Below, piece by piece: positions 1 to 6,453 of a stretch of DNA of 9,808 nucleotides. The notes beneath the pieces were generated by a model. The model worked only from the letters and a program-made list of their open reading frames with translations. It was not told where the DNA came from and searched no databases. Origin of the DNA: Desulfobacteraceae bacterium (GTDB lineage Bacteria > Desulfobacterota > Desulfobacteria > Desulfobacterales > SG8-13); NCBI GenBank assembly GCA_029287875.1, contig JARFQH010000220.1:1-9808 (forward strand). The letters run 5' to 3'. The position numbers were made by a program, and so were the translations under genes. Numbering within the stretch: position 1 is the stretch's first letter; every line of letters begins with the position of its first letter.

Positions 1-1
1 A

Positions 2-532
2 GCGATAACCTACTACGGATACGGGCTGGCGCTCGCCAGGCCCCGTAAAAACGAGCAGGCGGTTACCGCACTCAAGAAAGCGCTTGAGACCGAAGCCTTC
101 AACCCGATAATCCTGGCCGGGTTGGGCCGGGTTTATTTTCTGGACAGGCGCTACAATGAAGCGCTCAGCACTCTTGCGAGTGCGCTCAGCCTCGATCCCC
201 AGGAACCGGAAGCCCTGTTTTTCCTGGGGCGCACCCGTCTGGAGCTCGACCAGCCGGCAGAGGCCCAGGCGGCGTTTGAACGTCTGCAAAAACAGGAAAT
301 CGTTGCCAGACAGGTCTATTATTTTCTCGGGAAAGCTTACGGTCAGGAAGGGAAACTGGCCCAGGCCTACCTGAACCTGGGACAATATTATTACCTGAAG
401 CACGACTATGCCAACGCCCGGATTCACTTCAAACAGGCCCTGGAAAAAACGCAGGATCCCGACCAGCGTCGTGAAATCGAGGAACACCTCAAAGAGATCA
501 AGAAGATACTGACTGCATTGAAAGAATCCTAA
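2..532 (+). CDS. TPR-repeat protein, C-terminal part (probably BepA-like M48 metalloprotease)
   Basis: The reading frame is open from the first codon of the window to TAA at 530-532, so the start and N-terminal domain lie outside. The 176 visible residues are nearly all tetratricopeptide helices. Recognisable TPR units include the segments around YNEALSTLASALSLDP and EAQAAFERL, and a last unit around YANARIHFKQALE, followed by a charged helical tail ending LKES. The arrangement (a unit with VYYFLGKAYGQ, then AYLNLGQYYY, then a final helix pair) resembles the C-terminus of BepA/YfgC-type periplasmic M48 zinc metalloproteases, which pair an HExxH protease domain with a TPR tail that binds outer-membrane assembly machinery. 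The protease domain is not visible, so that family call is inference; a plain TPR lipoprotein is the main alternative. The TPR call itself is firm. Confidence 0.85.
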   Translation, partial: AITYYGYGLALARPRKNEQAVTALKKALETEAFNPIILAGLGRVYFLDRRYNEALSTLASALSLDPQEPEALFFLGRTRLELDQPAEAQAAFERLQKQEIVARQVYYFLGKAYGQEGKLAQAYLNLGQYYYLKHDYANARIHFKQALEKTQDPDQRREIEEHLKEIKKILTALKES

Positions 533-579
533 AAGCCGACGAACAGGACCCGGTGGAATGCTGACGACAGGGCTTTCGG

Positions 580-698
580 CAAGAGATAATGGCCCGTCTA
601 CCGTGTCAGATTCACCAGCACGTATCCTTGGCATGCGATGTACGGTGCGCTTTGCGGACAAACCAAAATAAGGCGCAATTTTGCAGCATTATTCCTTG
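580..698. repeat. Interspersed inverted-repeat element, copy 1
   Basis: This copy lies in the convergent gap between the TPR gene and fusA. Its ends are inverted: CAAGAGATAATG at 580-591 against CATTATTCCTTG at 687-698. The inner part, beginning GGCCCGTCTAC at 591 and including GGACAAACC and GGCGCAATTTTG, aligns almost without gaps to the copy at 9334-9440, at roughly two-thirds identity by hand alignment. Inner arms are partly self-complementary (CACC near 613, GGTG near 644). No reading frame or transposase is present. It is probably a REP/MITE-like non-autonomous element, or a structured RNA end for the two convergent genes. Confidence 0.6.
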
Positions 699-720
699 TC
701 CCGATCCTGCCGATCAGGGA
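699..720 (-). other. Hairpin across the fusA stop codon
   Basis: TCCCGATC at 699-706 can pair with GATC-A-GGGA at 712-720, with one bulged A and a five-base loop. The fusA stop codon (714-716) lies in one arm. No T-run follows on the minus strand, so this is not a canonical intrinsic terminator. Together with the adjacent repeat it may still help form the 3' end of the fusA mRNA. Confidence 0.35.
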
Positions 721-2747
721 CGATCGAAGTGAGAGAACTGCATGGTGAACGTTCCGCGCCCTTGGGTCGCCGAGCGCAGCACTGTGGAGTAGCCGAACAT
801 CTGTGCCAGAGGCACGACCGCCTTGATGACCTGGATACCCGCCTGTGATTCGATGGCCTCGATTTTTCCATCCCGGGCATTCAGGTCTCCGATTACCTCT
901 CCCATGAACGCTTCCGGAACGAAGACCTCAACTTTCATAATCGGATCCAGAAGATAGGGCTTGGCGTTGTTCAGAGCATTTTTACAGGCGATGGATGCGG
1001 CGACCTTGTAGGCCAGTTCGGTTCCATGCGACTCGCGAAAGGAGCCGCCGACAAGCATGGCGTCGACATCGACGACCGGATAACCCATCAGTGTTCCACT
1101 TTCAAGCGATTCCATCACTCCTTTTTCGATGACTGGAATGAAGATCTCCGGGATGGTTTCGGCGCGCACCCGTGAAGCAAAGCGCACTCCAGAGCCCCTC
1201 GGCAACGGTTTCAGACGCAGGGTCACTGCGCCGAACTGGCGTTGACCGGCGATTTCCTTGTCAAAAATGGCGTTTCCTTCCGCTTCCGTCTCGATGGTCT
1301 CCCGGTGCACCACCTGCGGTTTGCCGACGTTGACCTGAGTGTTGAACTCGCGCTGCATGCGGCTGATAATGACCTCGAGATGAAGTTCGCCCATGCCCGA
1401 CAGTATCGTCTGCCCGGTATCTTCGTCCTGGCGAACGCGCAGGGTCGGGTCCTCGGCCAGAAATTTCTCCAGGACCTGGGAAATCTTGTCCTGGTCGGCG
1501 TGGGTCTTCGGTTCGATGGCGATCGAGATGACCGGTTCGTAAAACTCGATGCGTTCCAATAAAACCGGGTGTTTGGCCGAGCAAAGCGTTTCGCCGGTGG
1601 AAGAGAGTTTGAGCCCCACGACGCCGACGATACTACCGGCCCCGGCCACATCGATTCGGTCGCGCTTGTTGGCGTGCATCCGCAATATGCGGGAGAGTTT
1701 CTCCGTTTTTTTCAGAAACGGGTTATAGATGTCATCACCGGCCTTCAACCTTCCGCTGTAAACGCGAACGAAGGACAGCTTGCGGCCCTCCATCATCGAA
1801 ACTTTGAAGATCAGCGCGGCCAGAGGGGCCGTATCGCTGCTCTTGCACGTTACGGTGTCGCCTGTTTCAGGGTTTATGCCTTTGATCGGCGGGACTTCGA
1901 TCGGGCTCGGCAGGAACCGAACGATGGCATCCAGCAAGGGCTGGATGCCCTTGTTCCGAAGGGCGGAGCCGCACAGCACCGGTACCAGCTTCAAAGCGCA
2001 TGTTGCCCGGCGAATGGCTGACTGGAGGACCTCCGGTGCAATAGCCGCATCGGAGAGATAGGCCTCCATGATGTCGTCGTCATGCTCGGCCACCGTCTCG
2101 ACGAGCTGCTCCCGGTATTGTCGGGTTTTGTCGATCATCGACTCGGGAATGTCTTCTATTTGGTAATGCGCCCCCAGGGTTTCGTCGTCCCAGACGATAG
2201 TCCGCATCTCGATCAGGTCGATCACGCCGTTAAAATCGTCCTCGGACCCCACCGGCAGCTGGAGGACCAGCGGATTGGCGTGGAGCTTTTCTTTCATCAT
2301 CTCTACGGTGCCGAAGAAATCGGCTCCTACCCGGTCGAGCTTGTTGACAAAGGCCATCTTGGGCACCTTGTACTTATCTGCCTGGCGCCAGACGGTTTCG
2401 GACTGTGGTTCTACACCACCGACGGCACAAAACACGCCGATGGCACCGTCGAGCACCCGCAGTGAGCGTTCGACCTCGATCGTAAAATCGACGTGTCCGG
2501 GCGTATCGATGATCTGAATTTCGGCCTCTTTCCAATGACAGGTCGTGACGGCCGAAGTTATGGTGATGCCGCGTTCCTGCTCGTCGGGCATCCAGTCCAT
2601 GATGGCCTCACCGTCGTGAACCTCACCGAGTTTATGTGATCGGCCGGTATAGTAAAGGATCCGTTCGGTTACCGTCGTTTTACCGGCGTCGATATGGGCG
2701 ATGATGCCGATGTTGCGGATGCGGTTTATTTTACTTTTTTCACTCAT
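714..2747 (-). CDS. fusA: Elongation factor G (divergent, non-str-operon type)
   Basis: EF-G is the cytosolic GTPase that moves tRNA and mRNA through the ribosome and, with ribosome recycling factor, splits post-termination ribosomes. The protein has 677 residues, slightly shorter than the usual 690-705, and all domains I-V are present. Seen motifs: P-loop AHIDAGKTT (17-25), switch I RGITIT (59-64), DTPGH (81-85), NKLD (135-138), CGSAL (259-263), and GMGELHLE in domain III (451-458). Domain IV differs from the classical translocase: the loop usually written GGRGQYGHV reads AGQRQFGAV (500-508), and R571 occupies the place of the tip histidine (E. coli His583, in GSYHDVDSSEL). The start ATG overlaps the TGA of the upstream GerMN gene (ATGA) and has no strong ribosome binding site, so translation is probably coupled. 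No rpsL, rpsG or tuf is nearby, which suggests a second EF-G paralogue such as the spirochaete/planctomycete/delta-proteobacterial (spd) type; that assignment is inference. Confidence 0.96.
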   Translation of the reverse strand: MSEKSKINRIRNIGIIAHIDAGKTTVTERILYYTGRSHKLGEVHDGEAIMDWMPDEQERGITITSAVTTCHWKEAEIQIIDTPGHVDFTIEVERSLRVLDGAIGVFCAVGGVEPQSETVWRQADKYKVPKMAFVNKLDRVGADFFGTVEMMKEKLHANPLVLQLPVGSEDDFNGVIDLIEMRTIVWDDETLGAHYQIEDIPESMIDKTRQYREQLVETVAEHDDDIMEAYLSDAAIAPEVLQSAIRRATCALKLVPVLCGSALRNKGIQPLLDAIVRFLPSPIEVPPIKGINPETGDTVTCKSSDTAPLAALIFKVSMMEGRKLSFVRVYSGRLKAGDDIYNPFLKKTEKLSRILRMHANKRDRIDVAGAGSIVGVVGLKLSSTGETLCSAKHPVLLERIEFYEPVISIAIEPKTHADQDKISQVLEKFLAEDPTLRVRQDEDTGQTILSGMGELHLEVIISRMQREFNTQVNVGKPQVVHRETIETEAEGNAIFDKEIAGQRQFGAVTLRLKPLPRGSGVRFASRVRAETIPEIFIPVIEKGVMESLESGTLMGYPVVDVDAMLVGGSFRESHGTELAYKVAASIACKNALNNAKPYLLDPIMKVEVFVPEAFMGEVIGDLNARDGKIEAIESQAGIQVIKAVVPLAQMFGYSTVLRSATQGRGTFTMQFSHFDRP

Positions 2748-3358
2748 CTTATCAGCGACATGTCGGCTGTGAAGGGATACCGGATATCGATGTGACCCGC
2801 CAGGGTCGGCACATCCCTGCCGCCGACGAGGATCTTCACCGTTGAAACTTCCGGCATGTTCAGTATCAATGAATTAACGATTGAATATAGGGTCAATATT
2901 TCAGATTTGCACCCTCCCGGATACTGCTCCGTAACACTTTCGGAAAGATCGACGTATGCCCGGCTCCCGGGTGCCAGAAAAAAAGCGCGCAGCTGGGTGC
3001 CGGCAGGTATGGTGCGTATCAGGCCGGGCTTCGGGCCTTTGATCAAGGCTTCAACGATCGCTCTGCCCCGATCGATCTCCCTTTCAGATCCGGCGAAGAT
3101 CCGTTCTTCGGCCTGCAGGTAACGGCCGTTTCGATCGGCAAAGTAGATGTGCACCACCGGGAATACCTGTGGCTCGGTCACTGAAACGCCGGAGTTCGAA
3201 GTCTCACCGGGCCTCTCGGTTGCTCGGCCTTCGTCGCCGGTGGACGCGAAAAAAAGCAAGCCGATAATACACAACATTGCGAAACGGCAGCATCGGTGGC
3301 ATGAAGGGAAATCGGCAGTCGATATGAGCGAGGTCGAATTTGATTTCATGGTTTTCAT
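2744..3358 (-). CDS. GerMN domain-containing exported protein
   Basis: The conserved region runs from VVHIYFADRNGRYL through RAIVEALIKGPKPG, IPAGTQLRAFFL, AYVDLSESV and the LTLYSIVNSLILNMPEV helix to VKILVGGRDV, LAGHIDIRYPF. This is the GerMN fold, first named in the spore germination protein GerM but common in non-sporulating Gram-negative bacteria, where its role is undefined (often discussed with cell-wall proteins). A hydrophobic stretch, AMLCIIGLLFFAST, precedes it and looks like a signal peptide or anchor; no clear lipobox is seen. The start is uncertain. In-frame ATGs lie at 3376, 3358, 3349 and 3277, none with a good Shine-Dalgarno; 3358 is chosen, giving about 204 residues. Starts further upstream would fall inside the tRNA terminator. 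The stop overlaps the fusA start by four bases, so the two genes are co-translated. Confidence 0.8.
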   Translation of the reverse strand: MKTMKSNSTSLISTADFPSCHRCCRFAMLCIIGLLFFASTGDEGRATERPGETSNSGVSVTEPQVFPVVHIYFADRNGRYLQAEERIFAGSEREIDRGRAIVEALIKGPKPGLIRTIPAGTQLRAFFLAPGSRAYVDLSESVTEQYPGGCKSEILTLYSIVNSLILNMPEVSTVKILVGGRDVPTLAGHIDIRYPFTADMSLIR

Positions 3359-3376
3359 ATGTATCAAGTCGTGCAT

Positions 3377-3408
3377 AAAAAAACGGCCAACCAAAGGGGG
3401 TCAGCCGT
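3377..3408 (-). terminator. Rho-independent terminator of the tRNA-Ala transcript
   Basis: Read on the minus strand, ACGGCTGACC pairs along all ten positions (two G-U wobbles) with GGTTGGCCGT across a six-base CCCTTT loop. A run of seven T follows directly at 3383-3377. It begins 14 bases after the encoded CCA of the tRNA. The terminator also lies immediately upstream of the GerMN-fusA pair, so those genes need read-through or their own promoter, which I could not identify. Confidence 0.88.
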
Positions 3409-3422
3409 GCCGATTGATTACC

Positions 3423-3498
3423 TGGTGGAGCTGAGGGGGATCGAACCCCTGACCTCATGACTGCCAGTCATGCGCTCTCCCAGCTGAGCTACAGCCCC
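3423..3498 (-). tRNA. tRNA-Ala (anticodon GGC), CCA encoded
   Basis: The minus strand folds into a full cloverleaf of 76 bases: acceptor GGGGCTG with CAGCTCC, D arm GCTC...GAGC, anticodon arm CATGA-CTGGCAG-TCATG, and T arm AGGGG-TTCGATC-CCCCT. The anticodon GGC reads GCC and GCU alanine codons. The acceptor stem carries G3:U70, the classic identity element for alanyl-tRNA synthetase, which confirms the assignment. CCA is encoded at 3425-3423. The gene has its own promoter upstream and a terminator downstream, so it is a single-tRNA transcription unit. Confidence 0.98.
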
Positions 3499-3511
3499 AA
3501 AAACAGGACGT

Positions 3512-3540
3512 ACGTTAACAAGTCCCCAAATGTGTGTCAA
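3512..3540 (-). promoter_or_regulatory. Sigma70-type promoter for tRNA-Ala
   Basis: On the minus strand, TTGACA (3540-3535) is separated by 17 bases from TAACGT (3517-3512). The -10 box ends 13 bases before the mature tRNA 5' end, leaving room for only a short leader. The consensus -35 box and optimal spacer suit a strong stable-RNA promoter. No obvious GC-rich discriminator is seen. Confidence 0.8.
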
Positions 3541-3596
3541 CACTTATTTGTCCGCTGTTGCAATGGTATTTTCACTTCCGGCGACTGTTGCGCCGC

Positions 3597-3660
3597 GGCA
3601 CCGCAAACCCCGCTTCGATTCGATGGCGATCCGATAAATCGGTCCATTTGTGCCGGTGCC
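3597..3660. promoter_or_regulatory. Nested inverted repeat between divergent promoters
   Basis: GGCACCG at 3597-3603 is repeated inverted as CGGTGCC at 3654-3660; the match extends to GGCACCG(G)CA if one bulge is allowed. A smaller perfect inverted repeat, CCGAT-AA-ATCGG (3631-3642), sits inside. The element ends 9 bases before the -35 box of the plus-strand promoter and lies behind the tRNA promoter. It may be a regulator site or a small structured transcript. The long loop makes a simple hairpin less likely, and chance is possible. Confidence 0.35.
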
Positions 3661-3669
3661 TTTGATCTG

Positions 3670-3698
3670 TTGACAAATGGGAGGATTGAAAATATTAT
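3670..3698 (+). promoter_or_regulatory. Strong sigma70-type promoter for the ppiD-side transcript
   Basis: TTGACA (3670-3675), a 17-base spacer and TATTAT (3693-3698) form a near-consensus promoter. Transcription would begin around 3705, giving an AT-rich leader of about 90 bases before the small four-cysteine gene. No intrinsic terminator is evident between that gene and ppiD, so this is the best candidate promoter for both. Confidence 0.78.
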
Positions 3699-3793
3699 TC
3701 AATTTCTAAAAATCTTAATTGAACCGTCGTATTTCATGGACAAAAAAGAAAGGCATTGAAGCCAATTAACCAGTAAACCGAATTGCCAGATCG

Positions 3794-4042
3794 ATGAAGC
3801 CGAAGACAACTTTCACCATTGCTGGTGGCAGAGCCCGTTCCGACGGCCCTACCGCAGCCTATAAACAGTTCGATGCCACCGAGCTATATTGTGGGACCTG
3901 TCGGCGCGCCGTTCCGGTTCGAAAACGGCTGCTGCTGGTTTTGCCCGAAGGCGATAAATACGAATACCTGTGTTCCTTTTGCTCGGGCTCGGTGGGAACA
4001 AAACTCGATCGTAATAGACCCCCGCGAGGGGTTATCGTGTGA
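3794..4042 (+). CDS. Small four-cysteine (zinc-ribbon-like) protein of unknown function
   Basis: This is an 82-residue basic, soluble protein with no signal peptide or membrane segment. Two CxxC knuckles are present, C33-G-T-C36 and C60-S-F-C63, with 23 residues between them, including a hydrophobic RLLLVLPEGD segment. This is the layout of a zinc-ribbon or rubredoxin-like fold, so zinc binding is inferred. I do not recognise a named family. The start ATG at 3794 has only a weak purine-rich stretch upstream, but a near-consensus promoter lies about 100 bases upstream, and 175 bases separate the gene from ppiD. A zinc ribbon this small could bind nucleic acid or a protein partner. Confidence 0.7.
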   Translation: MKPKTTFTIAGGRARSDGPTAAYKQFDATELYCGTCRRAVPVRKRLLLVLPEGDKYEYLCSFCSGSVGTKLDRNRPPRGVIV

Positions 4043-4057
4043 TCCCGGCCAGCCCGT

Positions 4058-4079
4058 GAATACTTCCATTCGCGTATTC
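4058..4079 (+). other. Small hairpin in the gap before ppiD
   Basis: GAATAC (4058-4063) and GTATTC (4074-4079) are perfect inverted arms around a ten-base loop. A shorter CCCC-GCGA-GGGG hairpin lies at 4020-4031, in the last codons of the preceding gene. Neither is followed by a T-run, so neither is a convincing terminator. They could modestly attenuate or stabilise the message between the two genes. Confidence 0.25.
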
Positions 4080-4217
4080 TCCGACAAACCTCCAGTGACG
4101 AAGTCATCATTTCAGCCGGCCTCCTTAACCTATAGACCGCGGCATCGTCCAACCAACGGTTGTGGTCGGTCGGGATCACAGCGCCGTCATATTCCCTGTC
4201 TTTAAGAAAGGAACAAC

Positions 4218-6110
4218 ATGCTCAGTTTAATGCGAAAAAATGCCGGAAGCTGGATCATCAAGTTCATCCTGGGGGCGGTGATCCTTGCGTTCATTCCCTT
4301 CGGTTACGGTATCTATCAAGACCGCCGAGATGTCAAAATAGCGACTGTAAACGGCGATCCGGTCCGATTCGAGGAGTTCAACCGCCAATACAATAACCTG
4401 GTCGAACAGGTTCGCCGCAATTTTGGCGGTTCGTTGAACGAAGAGACGATCAAGGGCCTGCGGCTGAAAGAGCAGGCCCTGAACCAGTTGATTGACCAGA
4501 AGTTGATGCTGGCAGAGGCCGCGAATTTAGGCATCAGCGTCAGTGACCAGGAACTGGCCGAATCGATCGCTAAAATCGAGGCCTTTCAAACCGCCGGGGT
4601 CTTCGATCCAAAACGCTACGAATATGTGTTAAGCCGCCTTCGTTTGACACAGGATGCGTTCGAGGCCGATCAAAAGCGCGCCATGCTGGTTGACAAACTG
4701 AGCAAATTCGTGACAGCGAACGTGAAGGTTTCCGATGCCGAAACGCTGGATTGGTACAAGTGGAACAATGCTTCGGTCGATCTTCGTTTCGTGAAATTTC
4801 CGGCAAACCTTTACCAGGACATCAACCCGATTGAAGATGAGATCAATTCCTTTTTTGAGACCCACAAAGAAAACTATAAAACCGATGTGGAACTCAAAGC
4901 ACGGTATGTTCTTATCGATCCGAAGACTTACACGGATCGGGTCTCACTTACCGAAGAGGAGCTGCGGACCTATTACGACAGCAATCCGGATGAGTTTTAC
5001 ACCCCCAAGACAGTGGAAGCGAGGCACATCCTGATAAAAGTCGACCCGCAGGCCGAGGAAAAAAGCGTGGAGGAGGCCCGCCAGAAAGCACTGGAAGTCC
5101 TCAAGCTGGCCCGGGAAGGCAGAGACTTTGCAGAGTTGGCCAAAAAATACTCGGAGGGTCCCACTGCCGCGAACGGCGGCTATCTTGGGGCATTCCGCAA
5201 GGACGCCATGGTCAAACCATTTGCAGATCAAGCCTTCGCGATGAAAGCCGGAGATATCAGCGAACCGGTGCAGACCCGTTTCGGGTGGCACATCATCAAG
5301 GTCGAAAAGGTCAACGAGGCGACCACCACTTCCTTCGAGGCCGCCCGTGACGATATCCGGCGCAAGCTGACCGACGAACGCGCCAAGGCACTGGCCTATG
5401 AAACGGCAGAGTCGATCTACGACAATTCTTTTCAAGGAGACGATCTGGTTCGAAATGCCGCGGACCAACAATTGGCCATCGCGGAAACCGTTTTTTTTAC
5501 TCAAAAAGGTCCGATCGAAGGGATCAAGGACGGTGCGAAATTTGCGGCCTCCGCTTTCGCCCTCCCCGTTATGGATGTCAGCCCGATACAGGAGTTGAGC
5601 GACGGATACGTCATTCTGCAGGTGACCGACAAGAAGGACTCTCAAATCCCCGAACTGCAATCCGTGACCCCGCGGGTGCGGGCGGATCTGATCAAGGAGA
5701 AACAGACTGAAAAGGCGCGGGCGGAAGCCGAAGCTTTTCTGGCCGCGCTGCACGCCGGTAAATCGTTCGATGACGAGAGCGCCCGAACGGGCTTGACGGT
5801 GGACACTACCGGATTTTTTACCCGCAAAATGCCGGTGCCTAAACTCGGAAACAACCCGAACCTCTCGGGTGCGGCTTTTCTCCTGTCACCACAAAACCGA
5901 TGGCCGCAAAAGGTGTTCGAGGGTAACAACGAGTATTACGTCGTCGAATTCAACGGTCGCAAGGAACCTTCGGCCGAAGATTTCGAAAAGGAAAAAGCAG
6001 ACGTGAAGGAGAAATTACGCGAACAAAAGCAATACCGAGCCGTCACGGACTGGTTGGCCGAACTGCGGGGCGGCGGTGAGATCACTATCGATAATAGTTA
6101 CCTCAACTAG
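4218..6110 (+). CDS. ppiD: PpiD-like membrane-anchored periplasmic peptidyl-prolyl isomerase/chaperone
   Basis: The protein has 630 residues, close to E. coli PpiD (623). A short cytoplasmic N-terminus (MLSLMRKNAGS) precedes one membrane helix (about 12-33, IIKFILGAVILAFIPFGYGIY), typical of PpiD and unlike secreted SurA. A SurA_N-type chaperone region follows (about 40-180, with VNGDPVRFEEFNRQY and LNQLIDQKLMLAEA). One parvulin domain lies at about 266-366, with ARHILIK (268-274), GGYLGAF (320-326) and FGWHIIKV (355-362); histidines 269 and 358 sit at conserved parvulin positions, so activity is plausible, whereas E. coli PpiD has an inactive parvulin domain. A C-terminal charged helical region closes the chaperone fold. 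PpiD works at the Sec translocon exit on newly translocated envelope proteins. A good ribosome binding site (AAAGGAA, 4207-4213) sits 4 bases before ATG. It is probably expressed from the promoter at 3670. Confidence 0.92.
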   Translation: MLSLMRKNAGSWIIKFILGAVILAFIPFGYGIYQDRRDVKIATVNGDPVRFEEFNRQYNNLVEQVRRNFGGSLNEETIKGLRLKEQALNQLIDQKLMLAEAANLGISVSDQELAESIAKIEAFQTAGVFDPKRYEYVLSRLRLTQDAFEADQKRAMLVDKLSKFVTANVKVSDAETLDWYKWNNASVDLRFVKFPANLYQDINPIEDEINSFFETHKENYKTDVELKARYVLIDPKTYTDRVSLTEEELRTYYDSNPDEFYTPKTVEARHILIKVDPQAEEKSVEEARQKALEVLKLAREGRDFAELAKKYSEGPTAANGGYLGAFRKDAMVKPFADQAFAMKAGDISEPVQTRFGWHIIKVEKVNEATTTSFEAARDDIRRKLTDERAKALAYETAESIYDNSFQGDDLVRNAADQQLAIAETVFFTQKGPIEGIKDGAKFAASAFALPVMDVSPIQELSDGYVILQVTDKKDSQIPELQSVTPRVRADLIKEKQTEKARAEAEAFLAALHAGKSFDDESARTGLTVDTTGFFTRKMPVPKLGNNPNLSGAAFLLSPQNRWPQKVFEGNNEYYVVEFNGRKEPSAEDFEKEKADVKEKLREQKQYRAVTDWLAELRGGGEITIDNSYLN

Positions 6111-6198
6111 TGTCCACCGACAACGAGATTTTTCTTAGCGCTTTTGTCGCACCGTCGGGATGCAATCGAGGATATCGAGGGCGGCGGCTGAAAAAATG

Positions 6199-6306
6199 GT
6201 AAGCGTTCACAGGGCACCGCATCTGCTTTGTTGTCGGGCACTTGAAGTACAAAAGTACGTCTGCGCGCCCGACGCCTTGCATCTGCGGCACCCTGTAAAT
6301 GCTTAC
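6199..6306. repeat. Very long imperfect hairpin (52-base arms, AAAA loop)
   Basis: The left arm, 6199-6250, starts GTAAGCGTTCACAGGG and ends GTAC; the right arm, 6255-6306, starts GTAC and ends CCCTGTAAATGCTTAC; the loop is AAAA. Paired blocks include GTAAGC, ACAGGG, CCGCA, GTCGGGC and GTAC, with short internal mismatches and one compensated bulge. It lies 88 bases after the ppiD stop, in a 340-base gap. It is far longer than an intrinsic terminator and has no T-run, so it looks like an interspersed palindromic (REP/BIME or MITE-like) element that could also stabilise the ppiD mRNA 3' end. Confidence 0.75.
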
Positions 6307-6340
6307 AATTAGGTGGTTTGAAGCGCATCGGACATTGCAA

Positions 6341-6356
6341 CCCTGTGAACGGTTAC
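6341..6356. repeat. Extra copy of the hairpin's outer arm end
   Basis: CCCTGTGAACGGTTAC is complementary at 15 of 16 positions to the left arm end at 6199-6214, better than the adjacent right arm end (14 of 16). It lies 34 bases beyond the main hairpin, so the left arm has two possible partners. It may be the residue of a second element or an alternative pairing partner. Confidence 0.6.
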
Positions 6357-6453
6357 AAAAAATGTGTTTTTAACTCTGTCGAAATCGTGTAAAATAATAA
6401 AAATGCTGCTAATTTTGAATTACGCACACGGTTTCGAAGGAGTTTACTCGGTG

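Noticed and set aside
532..576. AAAGCC...GGCTTT inverted arms as a terminator for the TPR gene
   Set aside because: The loop is over 30 bases, the stem is six base pairs and no T-run follows, so it is not convincing as an intrinsic terminator.
1569..2021. Plus-strand open frame of 150 codons inside fusA
   Set aside because: It is antisense to conserved EF-G domains II-III, with no ribosome binding site or recognisable motif.
3457..3759. Plus-strand open frame of 100 codons across the tRNA and intergenic region
   Set aside because: It begins inside the antisense of tRNA-Ala, spans two promoters and lacks a ribosome binding site.
4944..5753. Long minus-strand open frame of 269 codons inside ppiD
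   Set aside because: It lies antisense within a clearly recognisable PpiD coding sequence; the translation has no domain-like features and reflects codon composition of the real gene.
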